From positions 3,776 through 67,775 of the forward strand of contig NZ_BSDI01000035.1 in assembly GCF_027923225.1 (NCBI RefSeq): 64,000 nt of DNA, in the 5' to 3' direction. Positions 26,693-36,400 of the stretch are shown here, piece after piece (the stretch's first letter is position 1; every line of letters begins with the position of its first letter). The translations under genes and the position numbers were made by a program. Source of the DNA: Phytohabitans aurantiacus. Its GTDB lineage: Bacteria; Actinomycetota; Actinomycetes; Mycobacteriales; Micromonosporaceae. A model generated the notes under the pieces. That model made no database searches. It saw only the letters and a program-made list of their open reading frames with translations, and was not told where the DNA came from.

Positions 26693-27697
26693 CTAGCCCC
26701 CACTTCCATCCGGTACTTCGAAAATGACCTCGGAGATCGCGACATCCTTGAACGTGGTGCCCGGGTAGGTCGCCTCGACCTCCAGCGTCACCGCCGACAC
26801 CCCGCCCGCGTCGACGTCGATCGACTGTGGATCCACGGTGTCCTTCAGCTCCCAGCTCGCCACCCACGAACCGGCGCGCACCTGCAGGCGCCGTACCCGC
26901 TCGTTGTTCGTGAAGTCCCGCTCCGAACGCGCGTCGCCGTTGACGATGGTGATGCGGGCCAGCTGCATCTCTCGGGCGAACCGGTACGTGAGGCTCACGC
27001 CGACGTTGCTGGGCAGTCGCTTGCCGTCACTCTGCCACGTCGTGCCGTTCTTACCGTCCACTGTGTTCAGCACGTTGAAGCGCGGGTCGTTGGGGAGCGT
27101 GCTGGACGCGGTGGCCTGGATGTCCTGCTGGGCGACCCGCACCAACCCGCCACCGCCAGCGGGTGGATCCTGCTCCTGTGACTGGTTCGGATCAGGGCCC
27201 CGGTTGGCGAAGAACACGGCCGCCGCGATCAGGGCCGCCGCGATCACCAGCGCCCAGCCCACCGGGATCATCCACCGGTTGCTTCGCCTGGGCCTCGGCG
27301 GTTCGGGCTCGAACGGTATGACCGGCTCCGGGAGCGGCGGCGCCGCCACCGGCGTCGGGCGCCGGCCCTGCAGCTCCAGGCCGCAGCGCTGGCAACGGAT
27401 GCGTTCCAGCGGGTTGCGCTCGCGGCAGCGCGGGCACTCCACCTCGTCGAGCCCGAGGGCGGGCCGATCGTCCACTGTGGTCGCGCCGCGCCCGAACAGG
27501 TCCGTGCGCAACACGTCGGTCGCCTCGCCCTGCTCGCCGGGCACGCGCGCCGGGCCCGCCTCCGAGTCCACGGGCGCGGAACGCAGCAGCACCAGCGGGT
27601 ACCCGCAGGTCGGGCAGAGCCGTTCGCGGTCCGGCCGGACGGGCGTGCCGCAGTCCGGGCACGCCACCGTCTGCCGGCCGGCTGGCGCGTCAGCCAC
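26693..27697 (-). CDS. CIS-operon zinc-ribbon membrane protein with discoidin-like domain
   Basis: 334 residues. Two zinc ribbons lie in the N-terminal half (CPDCG ... CPTCG near 14-33 and CPRC ... CQRCG near 88-106). A Pro-rich, basic segment precedes one transmembrane helix (about 148-168). The C-terminal part looks like an F5/8 or discoidin-like galactose-binding fold (IQATASSTLPNDPRFNVLNT). GTG 27697 is chosen because AGGAG lies 8 nt upstream and the longer frame is pure Arg/Ala; it overlaps the gpI-like gene by 8 bp. It is predicted N-in, so the zinc ribbons would face the cytoplasmic CIS. Confidence 0.75.
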   Translation of the reverse strand: MADAPAGRQTVACPDCGTPVRPDRERLCPTCGYPLVLLRSAPVDSEAGPARVPGEQGEATDVLRTDLFGRGATTVDDRPALGLDEVECPRCRERNPLERIRCQRCGLELQGRRPTPVAAPPLPEPVIPFEPEPPRPRRSNRWMIPVGWALVIAAALIAAAVFFANRGPDPNQSQEQDPPAGGGGLVRVAQQDIQATASSTLPNDPRFNVLNTVDGKNGTTWQSDGKRLPSNVGVSLTYRFAREMQLARITIVNGDARSERDFTNNERVRRLQVRAGSWVASWELKDTVDPQSIDVDAGGVSAVTLEVEATYPGTTFKDVAISEVIFEVPDGSGG

Positions 27698-28328
27698 CGT
27701 CCGCTCCTCCCTCTCCGGGCGCCGCCTCCGGCGGCTGCTGTGGTGGCTGCGGCGGCCGCGCCCGGCCCCTCGCGGTGCCCGGCGCCGCGCCTTGCGGTGG
27801 GAACGCGCGCACGCTGGCGCGGCCGCGGGTCGGGCTCTGTGGGTACCGCACATCCAGCTCGACCTGCGCGCCCAGTGGCAACTCGACCTCCAGAAAGCCG
27901 CGCACCTGCTGCTCGCTCAGGTGGCCGGTGTGATCGAGAGACACCCGCACCACCGGGTCCGCCGGCGGCACCTCATCGCGTATCCCGTACACGCCACCGC
28001 CGTCCGATACGGTCACCCGCGCGCCGGTCGCCGCCTCCAGCAGCCCTTCGACGCCGTACCGCGTGCCGCGCCAGCCGAGCAGCCGGCCCACCTGCCGCAC
28101 CAGCGCCCTGCGGTACGCGGGTGGGTCGGTCGGCTCCAGTACCAGCCCCAACCAGGACGCGATGAACTGGAGCATCTCCGGCGTCGCCAGCCCGGCGTCG
28201 ACCTGGTACTCGATGCTGTCGACGCGGGCGAGCACGGTGTCGGCGACCTCTTCGAACGCGCTGGCGAACCCGGCCAGTACCGGATCCGCCGCCATCGCCC
28301 GCGGCATCTGCTCGACCAGCCAGCTCAT
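27690..28328 (-). CDS. CIS baseplate protein, phage tail protein I (gpI/Afp12-like)
   Basis: 212 residues. The central part (EMLQFIASWLGL, RRALVRQVGRLLGWRGTRYG, EGLLEAATG) is typical of P2 gpI-like baseplate wedge proteins. The C-terminal 40 residues are Pro/Ala/Gly-rich. It follows the baseplate-J gene with a 13-nt gap, the usual J-I order of contractile tails. The first Met that gives the family start is at 28328. Confidence 0.85.
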   Translation of the reverse strand: MSWLVEQMPRAMAADPVLAGFASAFEEVADTVLARVDSIEYQVDAGLATPEMLQFIASWLGLVLEPTDPPAYRRALVRQVGRLLGWRGTRYGVEGLLEAATGARVTVSDGGGVYGIRDEVPPADPVVRVSLDHTGHLSEQQVRGFLEVELPLGAQVELDVRYPQSPTRGRASVRAFPPQGAAPGTARGRARPPQPPQQPPEAAPGEGGADGG

Positions 28329-28341
28329 CGCCCAACCTCCG

Positions 28342-30300
28342 TCACTGCCGTACCTCGACCCTGTGCTGGAAGGACATGAACAGCGCGCCCGGCTGCAGCC
28401 GCACCCGCTGGTCGACCTGCTCGATGGCCCGCTCCCGGCGCAGGTCGGCGGTGATGAAGTGCACCGCCTCCACGCCCTGTACGCCCAGCGCGCCGTGCAG
28501 TACCCCGTACACGTCGCCGAGCTGCAGGTCGATCCCGAACGGCCAGCCCTGCCCACCCGGCCCACCGGTCAGCGGATTGATGTACTCGTACAGCGCCTGC
28601 TCGGCGCGCTCGCGCACGGTCTCGGGGCGCATGCCCGGCTCGGCGCGCACCTCGGCGGCCACCTTCACGCCCTGGTACCGGGGCGTCTCGACGCGCAACC
28701 GCATGGTGAGCAGCCGGCGCGGTTCGAGGTACGCCTTGATCTGCTCCTCCAGCTCCGGCGGGATGATCAGGTCGTCGAGCACCAGCTGGGCGGGCGGCAC
28801 GTCGACGCGCGGGATGACGAGCAGCCGCGCCGGATCACCGGCGTTCTCCGGAGGCAGGCAGCGCGCCCGGGCGACGGCCGGTGCCGCGTCCAGCGTCAGC
28901 CGTTCCACGTCTTCGGCGGTGACCGCCCGGCGAGCCCCGCGCAACAGCATCGGTCCGCGCAGCTTGGCGTTCGCCACGGTCTCCGGGTCGACGCCGCCGC
29001 GGCTCGGGTCCAGGTTTGTCACCGAGGCGACGAACGGGATCGACGTGTGCAGTACGGTCAGCCGGTTCGCCGCCACGTTGCCGCGCCGCCCACCGCCGAA
29101 GCGATAGCCGGTCACCCACACCTGCGCGTCGATCGGCGGGATCGTGCCGTGCTGCTTGACCCGGCCGTCCCGGTCGATCACCTGCGGCCCGAAACGGATC
29201 TCGCCGGAGGCACCCGACCACGTGAAGACCCGGTCGTCCTCGGTCGCGTCCGCCAGGTCGGCGACCTCCGACCAGGTCTGCTCCTCCGGGTCGGTCGCGC
29301 GGTCGTGCCGGGGCAGCACCACCCGCACCGTCTCATCTGGACGGCGCGGCAGCACGGGCACGCGGCGTACCTGGAACACCTGGCCGGGCTTGCCGTCGCT
29401 GGTGCCGAGCAGCTCGGCGGGCGCGGGCTCCGCGTGGTACCCCGTCACCGCCCCGCCCAGCGCCACGACCGACAGCGACTCCAGCTGCGGCGGGTTGCGG
29501 TACTCGGGCTGGCCGGGCTCGGGCCGGGTCAACCGGCACCGCAGCCAGTGCGCGCGCCGGGCGCCGAGCGCCAGCGTCTCGTGGCGCGGCGGCATGAGCA
29601 GCGTCACCTGGCCGGGGCTGTTGAACCCGGCGCTGGTGTCGTCGAGGATGCGCACGTCGCGCCACTCCCGGCCGTCCCACGCCTCCCAGCAGCGCGGCGG
29701 GCGGCGCGGGTCGACACCGGCGCCCTCCGGGCCGGTGGTCACGTCGAGCCGCAGCAGGTGCGAGGCCACCGACTCGGCGAACCCGAAGTACACCGCCTCG
29801 TCGGGGCGCAGCGTGGAGAACAGGCGCACCGACGTGGCCGCGCGGCGCAGGTCGTCCCACCGGTCCTCGTACCGGTCGCCGGTCGGCGTCAGGCACGCCA
29901 CCAGCTGCGGCGGCACCAGGCGCAGGTCGGACTCGGTGAGGAAGATGATCGGCTCCTCGTCGCCGCTGCGCTCGGTGCTCACCTGGCTGCCGGCCGGTAT
30001 CCGGATCGCGTCCTGCCGCGGCGCGGTCAGCGTGAAGAGCAGGTCCGCGCGCGACGGCACGGCCGAAAACAGCTCGACGCCGACCAGCTCCAGGAACTTG
30101 ATGTACAGGCGGTCCGGCACCTGGTTGAGCCGGTACAGCGTCATCTCGGTCATCCACGCGAACAGCTCGATCAGCGCCACGCCCGGGTCGGACACGTTGT
30201 GGTCCGTCCAATCGGGACAGTGGCGCGGGATGCGGCGCTTCGCCTCGTCGACGATGTCCTGGAAGCGCCGGTCGTCGAGGTTCGGCGCGGGAAGGCTCAT
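28342..30300 (-). CDS. CIS baseplate wedge protein (baseplate J/Afp11-like)
   Basis: 652 residues beginning MSLPAPNLDDRRFQDIVDEA, followed by the family pattern DWTDHNVSDPGVALIELFAW and a long baseplate-J domain (AVTAEDVERLTLDAAPAVAR near 410). It forms the baseplate wedge with gp25 and gpI. ATG 30300 overlaps the stop of the gp25 gene by 4 bp. Size and order match Streptomyces-type CIS clusters. Confidence 0.9.
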   Translation of the reverse strand: MSLPAPNLDDRRFQDIVDEAKRRIPRHCPDWTDHNVSDPGVALIELFAWMTEMTLYRLNQVPDRLYIKFLELVGVELFSAVPSRADLLFTLTAPRQDAIRIPAGSQVSTERSGDEEPIIFLTESDLRLVPPQLVACLTPTGDRYEDRWDDLRRAATSVRLFSTLRPDEAVYFGFAESVASHLLRLDVTTGPEGAGVDPRRPPRCWEAWDGREWRDVRILDDTSAGFNSPGQVTLLMPPRHETLALGARRAHWLRCRLTRPEPGQPEYRNPPQLESLSVVALGGAVTGYHAEPAPAELLGTSDGKPGQVFQVRRVPVLPRRPDETVRVVLPRHDRATDPEEQTWSEVADLADATEDDRVFTWSGASGEIRFGPQVIDRDGRVKQHGTIPPIDAQVWVTGYRFGGGRRGNVAANRLTVLHTSIPFVASVTNLDPSRGGVDPETVANAKLRGPMLLRGARRAVTAEDVERLTLDAAPAVARARCLPPENAGDPARLLVIPRVDVPPAQLVLDDLIIPPELEEQIKAYLEPRRLLTMRLRVETPRYQGVKVAAEVRAEPGMRPETVRERAEQALYEYINPLTGGPGGQGWPFGIDLQLGDVYGVLHGALGVQGVEAVHFITADLRRERAIEQVDQRVRLQPGALFMSFQHRVEVRQ

Positions 30301-30707
30301 GACGCTCGCTCCTCGGTGGGGATCGTGTAGAAGGGGAAGACGAGGTTGCGGGTGTCGTTGGTGGTGCGCACTCGGTACGCGATCTCGATGAAGACGGCGC
30401 CGCTGGCCTGCTCGGGCACGGCGGTGACCTGGTCGAGCCTGATCCGCGGCTCCCAGCGCTCCAGCGCCTCGCGCACCGCCTGCTCGATCATGCCGAGCGT
30501 GGTCGGTGTCAGCGGCGAGAAGACCAGGTGCCACATCGCGCAGCCGAAGTCCGGGCGCATGACCCGCTCGCCCGGCATCGTCGACAGGATCATCCGGATG
30601 GCGCCGTCGAGCTCCTCCGAGCCCGTGAACAGGCGCACCGCGCCCGAACGCGAGATGGCGGCCGGGAATCCCCAGCCGTTGCCTACGAAGTCGCCGTTGT
30701 CCGTCAT
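30297..30707 (-). CDS. CIS baseplate protein gp25/GPW family
   Basis: 136 residues. The gp25 core is clear: GSEELDGAIRMILSTMPGER, VMRPDFGCAMWHLVFSP, then REALERWEPRIRLDQVTA. Family proteins bind the tube-sheath initiation complex. The ATG at 30707 overlaps the PAAR stop by ATGA; the longer frame to 30770 lies within the PAAR gene and is rejected. Confidence 0.92.
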   Translation of the reverse strand: MTDNGDFVGNGWGFPAAISRSGAVRLFTGSEELDGAIRMILSTMPGERVMRPDFGCAMWHLVFSPLTPTTLGMIEQAVREALERWEPRIRLDQVTAVPEQASGAVFIEIAYRVRTTNDTRNLVFPFYTIPTEERAS

Positions 30708-31087
30708 GCGAGCACGTCCGGTGAGCCGACCACGATCTTGCCGACCGGGAGGTCCACGGGGTCGTTGCACGTCATCACCGTGTCACCGAGGCGGGCCAGC
30801 GGCTGCCCGTTGACCAGTACGGCCGGGGCGCCGATGATGACCCGGCCGAGGTTGGTCGGTGGTTTGCTGAACGACGTGCCCGGCGGCGGGATGTGCGGCG
30901 GCGTGTTCTGCGCGATGCTGCCGACGATCGCGGCCGGCAGCCCGTTGACGAAGACGTCGGGCGACAGCGACATCAGCAGCGGGCCGGAGAACGGCAACGG
31001 GACCGGCGACGGGCCGCCCGGCGTGATCACGATGTGCGTGTCCATCGCCACGACCTGGTCGTTCTGGCGGGCCACCGGCTGGGTCAT
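30704..31087 (-). CDS. PAAR-like spike-tip protein
   Basis: 127 residues with PAAR features: repeated short beta segments with Pro-Ala turns (VFVNGLPAAIVGSIAQNTPP; GAPAVLVNGQPLARLGDTV) and a zinc-ligand-like MTCND near the C-terminus. PAAR proteins sharpen the VgrG spike. GGAGGGGAG precedes the ATG at 31087. It sits between the spike and gp25 genes. Confidence 0.88.
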   Translation of the reverse strand: MTQPVARQNDQVVAMDTHIVITPGGPSPVPLPFSGPLLMSLSPDVFVNGLPAAIVGSIAQNTPPHIPPPGTSFSKPPTNLGRVIIGAPAVLVNGQPLARLGDTVMTCNDPVDLPVGKIVVGSPDVLA

Positions 31088-31100
31088 CGCTCTCCCCTCC

Positions 31101-32771
31101 TCAGTTCAGCTTGATGGGCTTGCCGGACGCGGTCAGCGGACCACTCGCGGTGACCTCGATCTGTGCGGCGCTCAGCGCGAGCTTCTGCGTCGCCTTTATC
31201 TCGATCTGGGTCGCCGAGATGACCAGCTTCTGCTCACCGGTCACTTTGGACTCGGTCTTTTCCAGGTGTACGTGGCAGGTGTCGCCGCCCAGCGACAGGT
31301 GCACCGAAGGCGTCGGGTCGTCGGTCATCGTGAGCCGCGAGTCACCCCTGCTGACCAGCGCCCGCGACTGCACCACCCCGTTGGCGCACGGGTCCGGCTC
31401 CGGCGGCGGGTCCTGCCTGTTCCACAGTCCACCGAAGACCACCGGCCGGGTCTTGTCGTCGAGCTCGAACCCGACCAGTACCTCGTCGTCGACCTCGGGA
31501 ATCCACTGCATGCCGCGCTTCGGGCCGCCGCCCGGCGTCACCACGCGCGCCCACGTGCTTTCGTCCTCTTCGGACAGTGTGGGGAACGTGACCTTTACCC
31601 GGCCCAACTTTTCGGGGTCGGCGTTGTTGGTGACGATGCCGATGACGAGGCTCCCCCACGAACGCCTTTCCACGCCGCCGTTCGACAGCCCGCCGCCGCC
31701 GGCCGCACCGATCAGGTCGGCCAGTCCCGACGACTCCTTGCCACCGCAGACGAACCGCGTCACGTACGGGCGGCCGGCGCCGTAGACGTGCTCGACGCTC
31801 GTGACCCGGTACTTGCCGGTCAGGCGCGCGCCCACCTGCTCGATGCGCACCTCGCCGCCCGCGCCCATCAGCGGATCGCCGACGGCCTCGCCCCGAAGGA
31901 CCACCTCGCCGCCGGAGGTGCGTAGCAGGAACGAGCGCGCCAACGCGTCGGCCTGTGCCTGGTCCGCCACCGGAAACTGGCCGGCCGAACGGCGTACCAT
32001 GCCAAAACCTTGCCGCGCGGACGCCGCCATCTCCAGCGCGGCCGGCGCGTCGGTGCCTGGATCTCCTTCCGTGGCGCGGCCGGTGACGGCCCGCTTGCCC
32101 AGCGGATCCCACCCGCGCACCTGTACCTCGTCGCAGCGCTCGCCCGACGCGAACCGCACGCTGAAGCGGCGCAGGTTCTGGCCCCACTTCAGCGGCGGTG
32201 GCGTGCCGGCGCCGGCGGGCTTCTTCTTGAAGTGGAACGTCTGCTCGGTGATCCAGAAGTCGAAGCCGATCCGGCCAGCGCGCCGGCGCAGGAACGAGTA
32301 GTCGCTTTCGCTCGCCTGCAACACGTAGTCGTGTACCTCGCCGGTGCCGTCCACATCGGGCGTGAGGCTGTATTCGCCCGCGATGCGAGAAGCGATGTCG
32401 GCGTCGGTCACGCGCTGGAAGCTGCGCGACTTCGGCACGCGGGCGAGGCGGTGAGTCAGGTCGAGCCCGGTCAGCACCAGCTCGTGACGGCCCGCACCCC
32501 CTTGCTCCACGGCCATCGCGGTCACCTCGCCGGCCGTGACCACGACCGGGTCGCCCTCCGCGCGATATGCGACCTCGATTCTGGTACCGACGGCGAACAT
32601 CGCGCGATCGAACAGTTCGAAGTGTGGGTCGTCGAAGCGCAGCTCGAAGAAGTCCGGCAACTGGACCGACTCCTCGACCCTCGCGAGCGTCAGGTTCGCG
32701 TACATGTCAGGCGGGAGCGGCCGGCCGTCCACGGTCAGCACGACACCGTCAAGGCGCTTCTGCTCAGCCAC
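31101..32771 (-). CDS. CIS spike protein (VgrG/gpD-gp5 fusion)
   Basis: 556 residues. The N-terminal two thirds are a phage late control D-like domain (FFELRFDDPHFELF; FLRRRAGRIGFDFW). It is followed by an OB-fold gp5 domain (NNADPEKLGRVKVTFPTLSE) and a C-terminal beta-helix-like repeat (KLVISATQIEIKATQKLALS). No extra effector domain follows the helix. The GTG at 32771 overlaps the LysM gene by 8 bp. Confidence 0.92.
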   Translation of the reverse strand: MAEQKRLDGVVLTVDGRPLPPDMYANLTLARVEESVQLPDFFELRFDDPHFELFDRAMFAVGTRIEVAYRAEGDPVVVTAGEVTAMAVEQGGAGRHELVLTGLDLTHRLARVPKSRSFQRVTDADIASRIAGEYSLTPDVDGTGEVHDYVLQASESDYSFLRRRAGRIGFDFWITEQTFHFKKKPAGAGTPPPLKWGQNLRRFSVRFASGERCDEVQVRGWDPLGKRAVTGRATEGDPGTDAPAALEMAASARQGFGMVRRSAGQFPVADQAQADALARSFLLRTSGGEVVLRGEAVGDPLMGAGGEVRIEQVGARLTGKYRVTSVEHVYGAGRPYVTRFVCGGKESSGLADLIGAAGGGGLSNGGVERRSWGSLVIGIVTNNADPEKLGRVKVTFPTLSEEDESTWARVVTPGGGPKRGMQWIPEVDDEVLVGFELDDKTRPVVFGGLWNRQDPPPEPDPCANGVVQSRALVSRGDSRLTMTDDPTPSVHLSLGGDTCHVHLEKTESKVTGEQKLVISATQIEIKATQKLALSAAQIEVTASGPLTASGKPIKLN

Positions 32772-33450
32772 GGCGACGCACCGGAAGCTCGGGAATCACC
32801 AGCAGCGAGCCGGCCCGCACGGCGAGCGGGTCCACCACCGAGTTGGCTTCGGCGATGAGTCGCCACCGGGTCGAGTCCGCGTAGTGCACGGCGGCGATCC
32901 GATCGAGCGTCTCGCCCTGTACGACGCGGTGCATGGTGTGCAGGGTCGGCGTATGGGATGTCGGGTTCTGCAACGGCAGCAGGCCGTCGTCCATCCACTG
33001 CTTGAGGCTCAGATCGGCCTTGGCGCGCAACGGCATGCCGCTGCTGGCGAAGTACGTGTACTTGATCTGCAGTCGCTCCACAATGGCCTTGAACGAGTGC
33101 AGCGTGCCCCAGTGGAACTCGACCCACGGCGGGCGCGCCTTGTTGCGACTGGTATCCGAGCCCGGCAGCGCGGGGTTCACCTTGAGCAGGTCGAGCAGCT
33201 TCGTCGTGTGCTTCGTGACGTCGGTGCCCTCGTCGGTCGTGTCGAGCGTGAGACTCAACGCGATGGTGCCCGGCTGGCCCGCCTGGAAGCGCAGCTCGGG
33301 AGCGTTGCGTCCCTTGCCTTCCGCGGCGTTCCACGTGTTCGACTTAGTGATCGTCAACTCCGCCGGGTTGAACAGACAGATGATCTCGCCGCCGCCCTCG
33401 ATGCGCAGGCGCGCCTTCGCGGGTCCGGCGACCTCGTCGGGTCCAGCCAT
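32764..33450 (-). CDS. CIS LysM baseplate hub protein (gp53/Afp7-like)
   Basis: 228 residues. The N-terminal part is the tail-hub domain (CLFNPAELTITKSNTW; PPWVEFHWGTLHSFKAIVE). A C-terminal LysM motif (HRVVQGETLDRIAAVHY ... LLVIPEL) follows. ATG 33450 precedes MAGPDEVAGPAKARL. The protein joins the tube and the spike in contractile systems. Confidence 0.9.
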   Translation of the reverse strand: MAGPDEVAGPAKARLRIEGGGEIICLFNPAELTITKSNTWNAAEGKGRNAPELRFQAGQPGTIALSLTLDTTDEGTDVTKHTTKLLDLLKVNPALPGSDTSRNKARPPWVEFHWGTLHSFKAIVERLQIKYTYFASSGMPLRAKADLSLKQWMDDGLLPLQNPTSHTPTLHTMHRVVQGETLDRIAAVHYADSTRWRLIAEANSVVDPLAVRAGSLLVIPELPVRRRG

Positions 33451-33452
33451 CT

Positions 33453-36400
33453 CTAGAACACCCCCGCCCACCGGCCGCCGCGGCGCTCGATCTCGCGCAA
33501 CAGCCGCTCCTCCACCGCTTCCACGACCATGTCCATGTCGACCCCCGCGTTCCCGCCGCTCGTCCCTGCGGCCGCGGCGCCGCTTGCCGTCTCCGCGTCT
33601 ACGCCGCTCGTCGCTGTCCCGCCGCCCGTGCTGCCGCTCGTCCTGCCGTCGGGCGGGCTTGCCGGCGCGCCGCTGCCGCCACCTCCGGAGAAGCCGCCGG
33701 CCGGGGCACCGAACCCCGCGCCGCCCGGTCCCATGGCGCCCAGTCCCATCCCGCCCGGTCCCATCGCGCCCGGTCCCATGCCGTCCAGTCCCGGGCCGCC
33801 TGTTCCGGCGCCGCCGAAGGGCGAGGCGCCAGCCTCGATGACCGCCGCCCGGGCCGCGCGCGTGGCCACCTCGGTCACGGCACCCACGGCGCCGACGCCA
33901 CCGCCGACCGGCAGCCGATCGACCAGGCCGGCACCGGTCTCCGGGCCCGAGGCGCCGTGCGTGCCGTTCGCTCCATTTCCGAGAAGGCCGCCGCCGTTCG
34001 CTCCGTTGGTCAGAAGGCCGCGGCCGGCGGCGAGCGCGCCGCGTTCGTCGTCATCGATCGCGCCGGACATCGAGGCGAGCAGGAACCGCGGCCGGCGTAC
34101 GGGCTGCCGCGCGTGCGACAACTCGTGCGCGAGCACCGATGCGGGTACGCGCGCCGGTGGCGCCGGCAGGTGTACGACCGAACCGGTGGTCGCGCCGAGC
34201 GCACCCGCCGACGCGAGAGCGTGCCGCGTCGCCGGCCCAGTGGTGTATCGGGGCGGCAGCGCCGTACCGGTGACAGCCGACGCGAGCGCGTGGAACCGTG
34301 CCGGCAACGCCTGCGGCGCCTCCAGCGGGCGCGCCGCCACCGCCGCCTCCCACCGCCGCTGCGGCGACAGGGTCTCGCCCTTGCCGCCCGCCACCGGCAA
34401 CCCACCCACGACGTCCGCGGACTGCTCCACCGAGGGCGAGGTGGCACGCCGCAGGATCGGCGGGCTCGCGGCCCCCGTGCCCCCGCCAGCGTCGCGCGCG
34501 CTGCCCTGCCGGCCGGTCCCGGCCGCCGCCGGCCCTGCCATGACACCGCGCCCAGCCCCGTCCCCGCGCCTGGCCATCCCCCCGACCCCAGCTACCGCAC
34601 CGCGCACCGCCGCCCCATCGCGCCCCGCGACGCCACCGCGCCCAGCCAACTCACCGCGCCCCGCCACCCCAGCTACCGCACCGCGCACCGCCGCCCCAGC
34701 TACCGCACCGCGCACCGCCGCCCCGTCGCGCCCAGCGACGCCACCGCGCCCAGCCAGCGCACCACCAAGGCTCGCCGCGCCACCACGCGCGGCCGTCACT
34801 CCCAGACCACCGCGCACGCCAAGCTCACCAGCCAGCCCGCTGCCAAACCCAGCCCCGCGACCCGCCGGGCCACCGTCCAGCGCACCCAGGCCACCGCCGC
34901 GCGCACCCAGGCCGACCCGGCCGCCGCCGCGCGCCAGGCCACCCCAGCCACCCAGCGCACCCGAGCTGCCGCCCCACGCACCCGAGCCAGCCGGGTCGCC
35001 TCCCGGCACGCGCGGGTCGCCTCCCGGGACGCGGGGGTCGTCTCCCGGCACGCGTGGGTCTGCGGAGGCGGCGCGCCGCGCCAGGTGGGCTGCCAGGCCG
35101 CCGATTCCGGCGAGCGAGCCCAGTCCGGCCGTGGCTCCGCCGCCGGCCGGTGTTCGGGGCAAGCCGCCGCCCCGCGACGCCGGTCCGAGCCGGACCGGGG
35201 CGCCACCGGTAGCAGACGGGCCCGGCGCGCTCTCGGCCGCAGCTCGCGCGATCGAACCGCCGCCCGATGCGAGCCAAGCGGCTGGCGCGATGGAGCGGCC
35301 GCCTGATGCGAGCCCGGCAGCCGGTGCGACGGAGCGGCTGGCCGGTGCGAGCCAGGTGGCGGCCCCCGGCCGGACCGCGGCGTCCCCCGCCACGCTCGCG
35401 GACCAGGACAGGCTCGCCGATCGGCCGAGCGGCATCTGGCCGGCCACGCCCGCAGGCCCGGCGCTACCCGCCGAGTGTCTGTCTTGACCCGCCCCCTGGC
35501 GCGGAAGTGCGATACCTCGACGCGAGCCTCCGAAGCCGGCGGACGGCTCGGCGCTCGTGGGTGCGGACGTCGCGCTCGCGGACCGGGTCGGCGGCGCGGT
35601 CGCGGACCGGGTCAGTGGCGCGGTCGCGGACCGGGTCAGTGGCGCGGTCGCGGACCGGGTCAGTGGCGCGCTCGCGGACCGGGATGCCGAGCCGGAGGCC
35701 GGCCGTGCCGCGGGTCGCGCTCCGGTGGGGCGCTGCGCATGGAGGCCGGCGAGCGACGCCGATCGGGCCGCAGTGCCAGGCAAGCCGGCCGCCGCACGCT
35801 GCTGGCTGGTGGCCTCGCGGTGGCCGGAACCCGCGCGGTCAGCCGCCGGCGCTGGCCTGGGCCGCGACGGTGTCTCGGACCGGATGGCGCTCGCTGGTCG
35901 GGGCGGGCTCATCTGGACGGCACCTGTCGGGTCGGGCGTGGTACCCGGCGGCAGCAGGGCCCCGCCGAGCACCGGCAGATCGCCGGCACCTTGTGGCGGC
36001 CGGAACGCCGCCACACTCGCTTGACGCGTCGCGAGCGGCGTGCCGGTCGCAATCTTGAACACTTGTTGCTGCCCTGGCGACAACGAACGTTCAAGATCTC
36101 CGCCAGCCGCCGCGCCGCCGCGCCCGAGCGCGGCGCCACCAGGCACCCCACCCCCGACCCGCCGCCCACCTACCGAACCACCACCGCCGCCAGCCGCGCC
36201 ACCCGCAAGGGCGCGGCCGCCGCGAGCCGCGCCACCCGCAGAGGCGCGGCCGCCAAGGGCGCCACCGCCGCGAACCGCGCCACCCGCAAGGGCGCGGCCG
36301 CCAAGGGCGCCACCGCCCCGAACAGCGCCGCCGGCGAGAGCGCCGCCACCGACCGCACCGCTGCCACGAGCGCCGCCGCCGAGGACGGCGCTGGAAGAAG

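Noticed and set aside
33529..35487. 652-codon open frame on the plus strand
   Set aside because: It is a complement of the Ala/Gly/Pro-rich CIS gene. It has no ribosome site and no recognisable domain.
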